Assembly: GCA_021162205.1 (NCBI GenBank)
Contig: JAGGZE010000085.1
Span: 1-41,412, forward strand
DNA length: 41,412 nucleotides
Reading direction: 5' to 3'
Source of the DNA: a bacterium
Lineage (GTDB): Bacteria; UBP14; UBA6098; B30-G16
Each line of letters begins with the position of its first letter. Position 1 is the stretch's first letter. Position numbers and translations under genes: made by a program. A model generated the notes under the pieces. It searched no databases. It saw only the letters and a program-made list of their open reading frames with translations, and was not told the origin of the DNA. Positions 18,287 through 26,873 of the stretch are shown here, piece by piece.

Positions 18287-19243
18287 CTACATATTGGTGT
18301 GTTTCTTTTTCAAAATTATCTCGTATCCACCGTAAATATTTCCACCGGAATTTTTAAGTTCCTTTTTAATTTGCGATGCTATAGTCGCTATTTGGTCTGG
18401 AGTAACAGCGGCGCGGTTCGGGTCGATATCGACAACCGCTATGGTAATTCCAAAAAATGGGAAAAATCTTTTGATACCGTGCCTATCGAGTCCCTCGATA
18501 CCGCCTCGTTCTATATCGCTTTTTTCATAAAATTTTGGAGCGGATTTTTTCACCGAATCGACTGCGAAATCCGCCATTGTTCGCATTGTATAGGGATTGC
18601 CGATAACGACGAAATCGTCTCCGCCGATATGCCCGAGAAAATCATCCGAACTGCCGACCTGTTCTATCGCTTCTCGCAAAGATTTCGCAACCAGTAAAAT
18701 CACATTATCGCCTTTCGAGAACCCATATCTATCGTTGTATGGTTTGAAATTATCGATATCGACATAGGCGACCGAGAATAGTTTTTTTTCACTTATCGCA
18801 TTCGAAATCGTTTTTATTATCTCATCATTGCCGGGCAATCCCGACAGCGGATTTGCCGAACGACTCGATTTAAGTCTTCGCAAAATGCTTCGTATCCGAG
18901 CGGAAATCTCGCGATAATCGATTTGGTCTTTCACAAGATAATCGTCTGCACCGCCATCGAAACCCTTGAGTTTATAACTTATATCGTCCATACAGGTGAG
19001 CAAAACCACAGGGATATGCGATGTCGAATAATCGCCTTTAATTTTCCTGCATACCTCGAGACCGCTCATCTGTGGCATATTGACATCGAGCAGGATTAAA
19101 TCGGGTTCGAGAGTTTTAGCGAGCTCGATACCCTCGATTGGGTCGTCGCAGGTTATCACCTCGAAATCGTTAGCTCGCAGTCTTGCCTGTAAAACCTCGA
19201 GGTTATTAATTTCATCGTCGATAATTAAAATCTTTTCCGCCAT
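18287..19243 (-). CDS. Response regulator with REC and GGDEF-type (GGDDF) domains (318 aa)
   Basis: Residues 1-120 are a complete receiver domain: acidic pocket D9/D10, phospho-acceptor D53 in LILLDVNMP, T83 and K105. Residues about 130-312 are a GGDEF domain with NPLSGLPGN, DIDNFKPYND (D162) and the signature at 207-211, which reads GGDDF. Canonical cyclases have Glu at the fourth position; Asp is conservative, so activity in making cyclic-di-GMP is possible but not certain. No RxxD inhibitory site precedes the signature. AAGAGGTGA precedes the ATG. A small membrane protein follows in the same direction and a NapH-like ferredoxin gene precedes it. The partner histidine kinase is not in the window. 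Confidence 0.85.
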   Translation of the reverse strand: MAEKILIIDDEINNLEVLQARLRANDFEVITCDDPIEGIELAKTLEPDLILLDVNMPQMSGLEVCRKIKGDYSTSHIPVVLLTCMDDISYKLKGFDGGADDYLVKDQIDYREISARIRSILRRLKSSRSANPLSGLPGNDEIIKTISNAISEKKLFSVAYVDIDNFKPYNDRYGFSKGDNVILLVAKSLREAIEQVGSSDDFLGHIGGDDFVVIGNPYTMRTMADFAVDSVKKSAPKFYEKSDIERGGIEGLDRHGIKRFFPFFGITIAVVDIDPNRAAVTPDQIATIASQIKKELKNSGGNIYGGYEIILKKKHTNM

Positions 19244-19268
19244 TTTTCACCTCTTATCAAATTCTTGC

Positions 19269-19286
19269 AGACGACTGAAGTCGTCT
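19269..19286. other. Intergenic palindrome
   Basis: AGACGACT (19269-19276) and AGTCGTCT (19279-19286) form a perfect eight-base stem around GA, two bases after the stop codon of the ferredoxin gene and before the response-regulator gene. No U tract follows on either strand, so it is more likely an mRNA-stabilising or processing hairpin, or a dispersed palindrome, than a terminator. Confidence 0.5.
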
Positions 19287-19288
19287 AT

Positions 19289-20095
19289 TCAATTGCTCAA
19301 TTCCAAATTTTTTGCCGATTTTCTGCTTGCCCATTCCAAACCATTGCGCTGGCAAGATTTTATACAATCGCCACAACCGATACAATGAGCGCTTTTCACG
19401 ACTAATTCTTGCGTTATATCGATTCCCATCGGGCAGGATAAATTGCATAAATTGCAGTTATTGCATACCTCGAGATTTCTGACGACAGCATAATGAGAAA
19501 TCGGAGCGAAAGTTCCAAGCAATGCACCATATGGACAGATGTATCGGCAGAAACCTCGTTTGACTCGCAGAGAAAGCGCAAGCCATAGCAGAAGAATAAT
19601 AGCGGTCGCAATCGGGATATAAATTTTCCAGACAGCGCAAATCCAAAATGCTGGGCAAGCAATCTGACAGACAAGTGAACCCTTAACAATGGTGGCTAAT
19701 ACGATGAGTAATAGAACACCATATGAAAAAATTCTCATCTTCTCGTTGAGCCAGTGTGGGATTCGTTTTGAGCTAATATGCAATTTTTGCCCGATATTTC
19801 CCAAAAAATCGAAGAGCGTTCCCAATGGACAAATCCATCCACAGAAAATTCGTGGATAGATGAATGTAGAAATAATGCCCAGCAAACCGATTAAAATTCC
19901 CCAGACAAAAAATAGACCGCTACCATGTCTCAACATTAATATCGGGACCTCGATAACTGCCCAGGGACATAGATTATGCGTTCCAGCAAATCCCCATATC
20001 GACAGAACTAAAACGATGAAGGAAACCGCAAAAAAAACCTGAACTATCGAACGCACAGGATTATTGAAAAATAATCTTTTGTAATTAAATTTCAT
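19289..20095 (-). CDS. NapH/MauN-like membrane 4Fe-4S ferredoxin (268 aa)
   Basis: The protein combines about five transmembrane helices with redox cysteines. Membrane-proximal motifs CGWICP (C85/C89), CQIAC (C143/C147) and CRYICP (C183/C187) are typical of the NapH/CcoG/RnfB-like polyferredoxin family. Two classical 4Fe-4S clusters follow: C211/C214/C217 with C221, and C238/C241/C244 with C248. Such proteins pass electrons from the quinone pool or a reductase to periplasmic or cytoplasmic partners. No nitrate reductase or cytochrome gene is nearby, so the partner is unknown. The gene is divergent from lemA, and a consensus promoter places its transcript start almost at the ATG. Confidence 0.8.
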   Translation of the reverse strand: MKFNYKRLFFNNPVRSIVQVFFAVSFIVLVLSIWGFAGTHNLCPWAVIEVPILMLRHGSGLFFVWGILIGLLGIISTFIYPRIFCGWICPLGTLFDFLGNIGQKLHISSKRIPHWLNEKMRIFSYGVLLLIVLATIVKGSLVCQIACPAFWICAVWKIYIPIATAIILLLWLALSLRVKRGFCRYICPYGALLGTFAPISHYAVVRNLEVCNNCNLCNLSCPMGIDITQELVVKSAHCIGCGDCIKSCQRNGLEWASRKSAKNLELSN

Positions 20096-20103
20096 AATCT
20101 ATA

Positions 20104-20132
20104 ATTATAAGAACAAAAACAGGTTTTGGCAA
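20104..20132 (-). promoter_or_regulatory. Sigma-70-type promoter of the ferredoxin gene
   Basis: On the minus strand TTGCCA (20132-20127) and TATAAT (20109-20104) are separated by exactly 17 bases. The transcript should start near 20097, one to three bases before the ATG (20095), so the mRNA would be leaderless or nearly so. No Shine-Dalgarno is present, which agrees. Confidence 0.6.
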
Positions 20133-20170
20133 GTATTTATTTATTTTTTACAAGCTAAACTTATTATTCA

Positions 20171-20181
20171 TTGTGACACAA
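20171..20181. promoter_or_regulatory. Short operator-like palindrome
   Basis: TTGTG-A-CACAA is a perfect five-base inverted repeat in the 196-base divergent region between the ferredoxin gene and lemA. It lies upstream of both predicted promoters. It has the size and symmetry of a dimeric regulator half-site pair, but no regulator can be named. Confidence 0.25.
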
Positions 20182-20218
20182 CGAGATAAATCGATTTCAC
20201 ATTCCTTGAAAATAATTC

Positions 20219-20246
20219 TTGTGTAATTCGATGAATATTTTATAAT
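20219..20246 (+). promoter_or_regulatory. Predicted promoter of lemA
   Basis: TTGTGT (20219-20224) and TATAAT (20241-20246) are 16 bases apart. The start point would be near 20253, leaving a leader of about 40 bases that contains the GGGAGG ribosome binding site (20278-20283). Confidence 0.5.
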
Positions 20247-20291
20247 CTTTCAGGTATTTATTCAAATATTTTTAATCGGGAGGTTTTTAAT

Positions 20292-20870
20292 ATGATGACC
20301 GCATCATTGATAATTTTGATAATTCTCGGACTTTTAGCGGCACTCGTCGTTATCGTCATCGCACTGATTGTAATCTATAATAAACTCGTTAGACTACGCA
20401 ATACCAGTGAACAATCCTGGAGCGATGTCGATGTCCAGCTTCAACGAAGATACGATTTAATTCCAAATCTTGTTGAAATTGTAAAGGGTTATGCTGCACA
20501 CGAGAAAAGCACATTCGAGGCGGTAACCAAAGCTCGCCAACAGGCAATTCAAATAAGTGGCGATATCGCAGCGCAAGCTCAAGCCGAAAATATGTTGACG
20601 AAAACACTTCGTCAACTTTTCGCTGTCGCCGAGGCATATCCCGAACTCAAAGCGAATGAAAATTTTCTCGACCTGCAAAAACAACTCGCAGAAATCGAGG
20701 AAAAAATTCAACTCGCCCGAAGATATTACAATGCAGTAGCGAGAGATATGAATAATGCGGTAGATATGTTCCCATCGAATATAGTGGCACATCTATTCCA
20801 TTTCGAGCACAGGGAATATTTCGAGTTAGAGGAACCCGAGGCAAAAAAAGCCCCAAAAATAAAATTCTGA
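20292..20870 (+). CDS. lemA: LemA family protein (192 aa)
   Basis: One N-terminal transmembrane helix (about 5-28) leads into the LemA helical domain, with the signature YNKLVRLRNTSEQSWSDVDV, QLQRRYDLIPNLVEIVKGYA and LAEIEEKIQLARRYYNAVARDMN, and the typical short acidic-basic tail (EEPEAKKAPKIKF). Length and topology are standard. LemA proteins are common envelope proteins of uncertain function; here there is no TPM-domain or peptidase partner next door, as is often found elsewhere. A strong GGGAGG site precedes the ATG pair at 20292/20295. Its stop is two bases from the next ATG, so the downstream membrane protein is probably in the same operon. Confidence 0.9.
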   Translation: MMTASLIILIILGLLAALVVIVIALIVIYNKLVRLRNTSEQSWSDVDVQLQRRYDLIPNLVEIVKGYAAHEKSTFEAVTKARQQAIQISGDIAAQAQAENMLTKTLRQLFAVAEAYPELKANENFLDLQKQLAEIEEKIQLARRYYNAVARDMNNAVDMFPSNIVAHLFHFEHREYFELEEPEAKKAPKIKF

Positions 20871-20872
20871 AT

Positions 20873-22231
20873 ATGAAATTTCTTGAAAAAGAAAACCCAA
20901 AAGATGCCATTATTTTCATTTCGATTTTTCTAATAACATTTTTATCGAGAATACCATTTTTAGGCCCCGGATATGGCGTAGATACAGATGGCTGGCGTGT
21001 TATCCGTGCTGGAAGATGGATAGCCAAAACCGGGTCATATCATTTTTCAAGACATCCTGGATTCCCATTTCAAGAATTTTTCTATTCTTTTTTATGGAAT
21101 AAAAGCGATTTTATATTAAATGGATTCACAGCATTATTCACCTCGATAGCCGTATTATTTTTTGCCCTTTCGCTTAAAAAACACGGTTTTAAACAAAAAA
21201 TTCTCCCTGCGATGATATTCGCTTTCGCACCCGTAGTTTATATCGCCAGCACAACAACTATGGATTATATGTGGGCATTAGCATTTATTATGATAGCATA
21301 CTATTGCATTTTAAGTAGAAAATATATGCTTTCAGCTTTATTTTTCGGTTTCGCTATCGGATGTAGAATAACATCGGGAGCGATGATTGTGCCATTCTTG
21401 GTTATGATGCTTGCAGAAAAGGATAAAAAAATATGGCTCAATATAATACTATATGGGATAATTGCCGGGATAATCACGACTATTTTATACATTTCTCCTT
21501 ATTTCACTTATGGATTGGGAATGTTTCATTTTCCATTCGGAGGAAAACCGCAAATCATACCTGTTCTAAAAGATTTCACGCAAAATTTCTGGGGAATACT
21601 CGGAACTATCGGAATTCTTATTACAATTATATGGACAGTCATCAAAATATCAAAAAATAAAAATATATATATCACAAAAATAAAAAATGTGAAACGAGAA
21701 TATATAGACAGTTGGGTTGCAACAATTATAATATTTTCGATTCTATATCTCGACCTGCCGCATGAAACCGGCTATTTAATCCCGATAATTCCATCTGTGA
21801 TATTTCTTGCTATTACATTTATAAATAGGAAAGCTTTTTATGTTATGTCAATACTCGTAATTTCATCTTCATTTGTAGATATTGGATTCTCCGGTATTAA
21901 AAAAGGAGCGATTTTCGAGGATAGAATCGAGAAACGAGAATCTATCGAAAAATCGAAAAAAATAATCTTGTTCTGCGAAAACAATCTGCACAAATCTGTT
22001 ATAATGGTAAAATCTTTCCTGCCACCAATCGATAAAATTCTCGAAGGGAATAAAATCAAAGATAAGAATATAATTTTCGAATATTTACTCGACCCGCAAA
22101 AATCAAAATACTATCATTATTTAGGATATAAAATTTATTATGTCCCTGAAATTAAAAGAAATTTGACAGATATCAATTTTGAAAAACTTGGTGCAAAACC
22201 ATTAAATATCCTACTCGAAAGCAATAACTAA
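20873..22231 (+). CDS. GT-C type polytopic membrane glycosyltransferase-like protein (452 aa)
   Basis: The protein has about nine to ten hydrophobic helices in the first 330 residues and a soluble C-terminal part. After the first helix, a loop with DTDGWRVIRAGRWIAKTGSYHFSRHPGFP resembles the first periplasmic loop of GT39/PMT-like GT-C enzymes, where an acidic residue binds the polyprenyl-phosphate sugar donor; that residue would be D37 or D39. No GT-C family can be fixed from sequence alone. The coding sequence is richer in A/T and in ATA/AAA codons than lemA and yidC on either side. It has no Shine-Dalgarno and starts two bases after lemA, which suggests coupling. Confidence 0.55.
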   Translation: MKFLEKENPKDAIIFISIFLITFLSRIPFLGPGYGVDTDGWRVIRAGRWIAKTGSYHFSRHPGFPFQEFFYSFLWNKSDFILNGFTALFTSIAVLFFALSLKKHGFKQKILPAMIFAFAPVVYIASTTTMDYMWALAFIMIAYYCILSRKYMLSALFFGFAIGCRITSGAMIVPFLVMMLAEKDKKIWLNIILYGIIAGIITTILYISPYFTYGLGMFHFPFGGKPQIIPVLKDFTQNFWGILGTIGILITIIWTVIKISKNKNIYITKIKNVKREYIDSWVATIIIFSILYLDLPHETGYLIPIIPSVIFLAITFINRKAFYVMSILVISSSFVDIGFSGIKKGAIFEDRIEKRESIEKSKKIILFCENNLHKSVIMVKSFLPPIDKILEGNKIKDKNIIFEYLLDPQKSKYYHYLGYKIYYVPEIKRNLTDINFEKLGAKPLNILLESNN

Positions 22232-22320
22232 ATTTCAATATTAATCCAAAAACACTCATTTTTAGAATAAAAAAGTCTATTTATCACTTATAATGAGTAA
22301 ATACATAAAAAAAATTGAGC

Positions 22321-22348
22321 TTGCATACCATTTTTATACCATTATTTT
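22321..22348 (+). promoter_or_regulatory. Possible promoter of yidC
   Basis: TTGCAT (22321-22326) and TATTTT (22343-22348) are 16 bases apart, giving a start near 22355 and a leader of about 33 bases with an AAGGGAG ribosome binding site. The 157 bases between the two genes are very AT-rich, so the match is weak evidence. Confidence 0.3.
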
Positions 22349-22388
22349 GTTTTGGATTTTGTTCCATCATTTATCAAAAGGGAGTAAA

Positions 22389-24098
22389 ATGGATAAGAAA
22401 ACGATTATAGGTATAGTTCTAATCGCATTGATATTGCTTTTAACACCGGTTTATCAAAAATTTGTAGTTAAAACGATTCAACCGGAAAGCGAACCGCAGA
22501 CTGTCGATACACTGTCCGCGAACAAACCCAGTATTTCATCCACAGGCGATACGGTAATCACTCGGCATAAATTGACATCTCAGGATACCGCTGCATTAGC
22601 TGCCGACACTGCTGAAATCGATACTACGGGCAAAAAAATCGTTCCTCGAAAAATAACAGTTCATACGGATAAATACGATGTGGTTCTTTCCACGCTCGGT
22701 GGAGATATAATCTCCGATAAATTGAAAGATATAACCGATGGCAAGGGCAAACCTGTCGATATGTTCCCGCTACCATTGAGCGGACCGAATTTCGAACTCG
22801 TTCTTGTCGAAGGCAATAAAACGATTTCCACCGCAAGCGTAAATTTCACTGCGGATAAGGATTCGGTTTATCTCGATGAAAATAATCCTACCGATGCTAT
22901 CACGATGGTCGGTGTTTTGCCCGATGGCTCGATGGTTCAGCGTCGATACGAATTCGAGAATGGGAAATATCATATTATGCACAAAATCTTTGTTGTCGGC
23001 AAAGATTCCACTACGATTTTCACCGATGCAATATTATGGGTCAAAAGCGGTCTCTTGCCGACAGAGACAAATTTCGGCTGGGATATTCGCGAATTTGCCG
23101 CGCAATACAAAATTGCAGACGATGTCGATAAAGTTAAGCCATCGAAAAAGAAACCATCTACTGCAATAGATGGTGCTACCGATTGGGTCGGCAATACGAG
23201 TAAATATTTCACAACGATTCTGATACCATATAAACCCCTCGGTGCAAGCGGTATCAGAACAAATGTATATTGGTATCGCGATTCACTCGCGCAAAAGGAT
23301 ATTCCAATCGTTCAGTATGGACTTTATTATCGAATCGAAGAAAATAAATTCACAAAATCGCAGACAATTTATGCGGGACCACGCGATTGGTTCACACTGA
23401 AAGTATATGGAAGGAAACTCGGTAATATCGTCAGTCTCGGATGGTGGTGGCTTGCGCCTATCGCTCAATTCTTACTGATTCTACTCCGTTTTCTATATAA
23501 AGTGATTCCCAATTATGGATGGGTTATAGTTATCTTTACGATTTTAATGAAACTTGTTCTCACACCGATTTCACACAGTCAGCTTAAAAGTATGAAACGG
23601 ATGAAAAAAATTCAGCCCGAACTTCGAAGTCTTCAGGAACGATACCGTGAAGAACCGCAAAAACTGAATTCAGAAATGATGAAACTTTATAAGAAACGAG
23701 GAGTCAGCCCACTTTCGGGATGCCTTCCGCTTTTGGTGCAGATGCCTGTGTTTTTTGCATTATATCGTGCTTTGGCGAGTGGTTTCCAGTTCCGCGCTCA
23801 ACCATTCATATTTTGGATTAAGGATTTATCGCAGAGAGACCCATATTTCGTCTTGCCGATTCTTATGGGAATTACAATGTTTATCCAGCAAAAAATTTCT
23901 GTAACCGACCCGAAACAGAAAATGATGACATATCTTATGCCGATTGTTTTTCTATTCTTTTTCTATAATCTTCCCGCAGGACTCGTGCTTTACTGGACTA
24001 TGTTCAATATTTTGTCGGTTATTCATATGCTCTGGGTAGAGAATAAATGGATAGATAAAAGTGAAATATCGGCAGAAACCGCAGAAGCTATAAAGTGA
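22389..24098 (+). CDS. yidC: Membrane protein insertase YidC (569 aa)
   Basis: This is the inner-membrane insertase of the YidC/Oxa1/Alb3 family, in the long Gram-negative form: one N-terminal helix (MDKKTIIGIVLIALILLL), a periplasmic beta domain (about 60-330) and the five-helix core (about 355-560) with KRMKKIQPELRSLQERYREE, SPLSGCLPLLVQMPVFFALY and NLPAGLVLYW. The hydrophilic-groove Arg of the E. coli protein aligns with Lys in LMKLVLTP, as in Bacteroidota. The ATG at 22389 is chosen because AAGGGAG lies five bases upstream and the product then begins with the first helix; the frame is open for 32 more codons upstream. rnpA, rpmH and yidD, its usual neighbours, are absent. Confidence 0.95.
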   Translation: MDKKTIIGIVLIALILLLTPVYQKFVVKTIQPESEPQTVDTLSANKPSISSTGDTVITRHKLTSQDTAALAADTAEIDTTGKKIVPRKITVHTDKYDVVLSTLGGDIISDKLKDITDGKGKPVDMFPLPLSGPNFELVLVEGNKTISTASVNFTADKDSVYLDENNPTDAITMVGVLPDGSMVQRRYEFENGKYHIMHKIFVVGKDSTTIFTDAILWVKSGLLPTETNFGWDIREFAAQYKIADDVDKVKPSKKKPSTAIDGATDWVGNTSKYFTTILIPYKPLGASGIRTNVYWYRDSLAQKDIPIVQYGLYYRIEENKFTKSQTIYAGPRDWFTLKVYGRKLGNIVSLGWWWLAPIAQFLLILLRFLYKVIPNYGWVIVIFTILMKLVLTPISHSQLKSMKRMKKIQPELRSLQERYREEPQKLNSEMMKLYKKRGVSPLSGCLPLLVQMPVFFALYRALASGFQFRAQPFIFWIKDLSQRDPYFVLPILMGITMFIQQKISVTDPKQKMMTYLMPIVFLFFFYNLPAGLVLYWTMFNILSVIHMLWVENKWIDKSEISAETAEAIK

Positions 24099-24126
24099 TT
24101 TTTAATATTAAAATGAACGAGTGATT

Positions 24127-25275
24127 ATGTTATACAAATCAGATAAACTCGATGAATTTTCCAGTTATGCCTTTTCAGAGCTCGATAGAATAAAACGAGA
24201 AGTCTCGGCAACACGGCGAGTTATCGATATGGGAATCGGCGACCCCGATATTCCACCGCCGAAAGAAATTCAGGGTGCACTCGTAACATCCCTCGGAGAA
24301 ATAAACACTCATCGCTATCCATCGTATAGTGGGAACGAGACACTTCGGAATTCGATTGTTCGCTTTTTCCTCAATCGATATAAAATTAAACTCGAAGTAG
24401 ATAAAAATATAGTCGTGCTTATCGGCAGCAAAGAGGGAATATTTCATCTTCCGTTGGCGATATTGAATCCCGGCGATATTGGAGCATACACCGAGCCGGG
24501 TTATCCCGTATATCGAGCGGGAATCGTTTTTGCCGGTGGAATTCCAAAACCTATTCCACTTCGCACAGAAAATAATTTTGTGCTTAATCCCGACGATATT
24601 CCCGATGGCACAAAACTTCTATGGGTCAACTATCCGAATAATCCGACATCGGCTACGGTATCGCTCGATTTCTGGAAAAATTTGGTCGAAATCGCTCACG
24701 ATAAAGGATTTCTAATCGCAAACGATGCGGCATATAATGAAATTTATTTCGGTGAACCCTCGCATTCGATACTGGAAATAGATGGTGCGATGGATGTTGC
24801 AGTCGAATTTCATTCGCTATCGAAAACTTTTTGTATGACCGGCTGGCGTGTCGGTTTCCTTGTGGGCAATAGTGAGGCAGCAAATTCGTTTTTGACACTG
24901 AAACGATATTTAGATTCCGGTGTGTTCGGAGCGGTTCAGGAAGCAGCGAAAAACGCTATCGACAATTACTGGACACTCGCCGAACCGATTCGCAAAATTT
25001 ATGAGCGAAGAGTTAAAATCTGGCTGAAAGCATTATACGATGCTGGAATCGAGGCGAATAATTTTGGCGGGACATTTTATGTATGGGCTAAAATCCCCGA
25101 TAAGTTCGAGAGTTCGGAACGATTTTGCACTCATCTTATCGAAAGAACGGGAATCGTAGCACTTCCTGGTTCCGCTATGGGAAAATGCGGCGATGGTTTT
25201 GTTAGATTTTCATTGACATTGCCCGACCGCGATATTCAGATGGCTATGAATTCGATTAAAAGGTGGAAAAACTAA
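24127..25275 (+). CDS. PLP-dependent aminotransferase, LL-diaminopimelate aminotransferase-like (382 aa)
   Basis: This is a fold-type I class I/II aminotransferase. It has the N-terminal MGIGDPDIPPP and HRYPSYSGNETLRNSI typical of DapL and its relatives, NYPNNPTSA, the Schiff-base Lys in SLSKTFCMTGWRVGF, and the substrate Arg in FVRFSLT near the C terminus. DapL makes LL-diaminopimelate directly from tetrahydrodipicolinate for lysine and peptidoglycan synthesis. Aspartate/alanine aminotransferases look similar, so specificity is inferred. I use the ATG at 24127; a GTG two codons earlier is also in frame. It lies 28 bases after yidC. Confidence 0.75.
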   Translation: MLYKSDKLDEFSSYAFSELDRIKREVSATRRVIDMGIGDPDIPPPKEIQGALVTSLGEINTHRYPSYSGNETLRNSIVRFFLNRYKIKLEVDKNIVVLIGSKEGIFHLPLAILNPGDIGAYTEPGYPVYRAGIVFAGGIPKPIPLRTENNFVLNPDDIPDGTKLLWVNYPNNPTSATVSLDFWKNLVEIAHDKGFLIANDAAYNEIYFGEPSHSILEIDGAMDVAVEFHSLSKTFCMTGWRVGFLVGNSEAANSFLTLKRYLDSGVFGAVQEAAKNAIDNYWTLAEPIRKIYERRVKIWLKALYDAGIEANNFGGTFYVWAKIPDKFESSERFCTHLIERTGIVALPGSAMGKCGDGFVRFSLTLPDRDIQMAMNSIKRWKN

Positions 25276-25354
25276 AATTTTTTTCCAATCCTTATAATGA
25301 CTCCTGCAAAATTAAATTATCGAATATTTAACTTTTTTAATTACAATTCAAACA

Positions 25355-26341
25355 ATGAATTTGGAAAATTACGACATAGTGCTTCTCTATTCGGGTGGAC
25401 TCGACAGCAAACTTGCAGGAGCAATTCTGACAAAACTCGGCTTGAAAATTTTGAGTGTGAAATTTTTACATCCGTTCTCATCTGGACTATGGAAATCCGA
25501 TGATAGTTTAATTCGTGGCGAAGAACCATTCGATATTTTCGAGAAAAAACTCGGCGATGAATATCTCGAAATAATAAAAAAACCACACTATGGCTACGGT
25601 TCGAATGCAAATCCCTGTCTCGACTGCAAAATATATTTTATAAAAAAAGCTTGGGAAATAGCTTTTCAGGTTAATGCTAATGGTCTCGCTACTGGCGATG
25701 TTTTGGGACAGCGTCCGTTTTCTCAGCGGAAAGAGGCGATGAAACTTATCGAAAAACAAGCCGATGTCGAGGGCAAAATTGTGCGTCCATTGTGCGCAAA
25801 ACTAATGCCGCCATCGGAATTGGAAATATCCGGATTTATAGACAGAGAAAAACTATATGCAATAAAAGGACGTGGACGAAAAAATCAAATCGAGCTTGCA
25901 AAAGAATTCGGCATAGACGATTATCCATCGCCTGCGGGAGGATGTTTGCTCACGGACCCCGGATATGCGAAAAGATTTTTCGATGCACTCGAACACGATG
26001 AAATCACTCTCGAGACTACTCAGCTTCTTAAATTTGGAAGACATTTCAGAATCGATGGCAAAAAAATAATCGTTGGAAGAAATGAATATGAAAATGAAAT
26101 TTTAACTACTCATCGGAGTAAAAAAATTCTATCGCCAGTTTCAATTCCAGGACCTACAGCTTTAATAGATGCCGATAGTTCGGTTAAAACCGAACACATT
26201 TGTGCGAGCATAATTGCAAGATATTGTAAAAAAAAGCGTATCGAAAATATATCTGTCCAAATACTTTATCCCGATGGCATATCGCAAATTATTTCAGCAC
26301 CATCAGCCGACCCAATCGAACTCGATGAATATATAATTTGA
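25355..26341 (+). CDS. PP-loop ATPase, MnmA/ThiI-like tRNA thiolation family (328 aa)
   Basis: The PP-loop SGGLDS is at 13-18, followed by an HUP-type alpha-hydrolase domain with NPCLDCK, ATGDVLGQRPFSQ and PAGGCLLTDPGYAKRF. The family adenylates a substrate and is usually annotated as tRNA-thiouridine synthase-like; the Cys pair in CLDCK and the Cys in GGCLL may carry sulphur or a cluster. The C-terminal 120 residues (FGRHFRIDGKKIIVGRNEYEN) resemble the NFACT-R/DUF814-type RNA-associated domain often fused to this group. It is neither canonical MnmA nor ThiI in length or motifs. No Shine-Dalgarno precedes the ATG. It sits just before rimP, which fits an RNA-linked role. Confidence 0.7.
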   Translation: MNLENYDIVLLYSGGLDSKLAGAILTKLGLKILSVKFLHPFSSGLWKSDDSLIRGEEPFDIFEKKLGDEYLEIIKKPHYGYGSNANPCLDCKIYFIKKAWEIAFQVNANGLATGDVLGQRPFSQRKEAMKLIEKQADVEGKIVRPLCAKLMPPSELEISGFIDREKLYAIKGRGRKNQIELAKEFGIDDYPSPAGGCLLTDPGYAKRFFDALEHDEITLETTQLLKFGRHFRIDGKKIIVGRNEYENEILTTHRSKKILSPVSIPGPTALIDADSSVKTEHICASIIARYCKKKRIENISVQILYPDGISQIISAPSADPIELDEYII

Positions 26342-26423
26342 TATAAAAAATTAAATAGAAAAAAACCTTGCAAGATTGATAATAGTAATTCATATTATTA
26401 AATTAAATATTTAACGACTTAAA

Positions 26424-26861
26424 ATGGAAGAATTTTTACCGAAAATTGAAGAAATAATCGCACCGATTGTAGAAAATTCGGGTTGTGAACTTGTGGATAT
26501 AGTAATCGCAGGTGTTGGAAACTCCACAGTATTTCGTATTTTCGTGGATAACAACGGTGGAATAACAATAGATAAAATTGCCAAATTGTCATCGAGAATT
26601 TCGCAGGCATTGGATAGCGAGAATATTTTTCCACACAAGTATTTTCTCGAGGTGTCATCGCCTGGACTCGATAGACCGTTGCGAACTGTTAGGGATTTCA
26701 AAAGAACTATCTCCGAAGATGTGCGAATCGTTCTCGATGATGGAAAAACTTATGAGGGAAAATTGCTCGATGCAAATTCTGAATATTTAATAATACTATG
26801 TGATAGTATCGAAAAAGAAATACCATTTAAAAATATTGCAGTTGGAAAAATTGTATATTAG
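26424..26861 (+). CDS. rimP: Ribosome maturation factor RimP (145 aa)
   Basis: RimP assists 30S subunit assembly. The N-terminal alpha/beta domain (VENSGCELVDIVIAG, FRIFVDNNGGITIDKIAKLSS) with the highly conserved FLEVSSPGLDRPLR is followed by the SH3-like C-terminal domain (VRIVLDDGKTYEGKLL). Length is normal. It heads the standard rimP-nusA-infB order, with nusA starting 12 bases later. No clear Shine-Dalgarno precedes its ATG, although TTGATA/TAAATT and TATTTA motifs lie in the AT-rich 82-base gap before it. Confidence 0.95.
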   Translation: MEEFLPKIEEIIAPIVENSGCELVDIVIAGVGNSTVFRIFVDNNGGITIDKIAKLSSRISQALDSENIFPHKYFLEVSSPGLDRPLRTVRDFKRTISEDVRIVLDDGKTYEGKLLDANSEYLIILCDSIEKEIPFKNIAVGKIVY

Positions 26862-26873
26862 GAGGGAATACCT

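Noticed and set aside
18287-19243. GGDDF taken as a clearly dead cyclase
   Set aside because: Asp for Glu is conservative and the other metal and GTP-binding residues remain, so loss of activity cannot be claimed from sequence.
22293-22388. Longer YidC start
   Set aside because: The extra 32 residues lack a ribosome binding site and place hydrophobic sequence before the normal N-terminal helix; AAGGGAG supports the ATG at 22389.
23560-23600. Lys in place of the groove Arg of YidC as an anomaly
   Set aside because: Lys at this position is usual in YidC from Bacteroidota-like lineages and keeps the positive charge.
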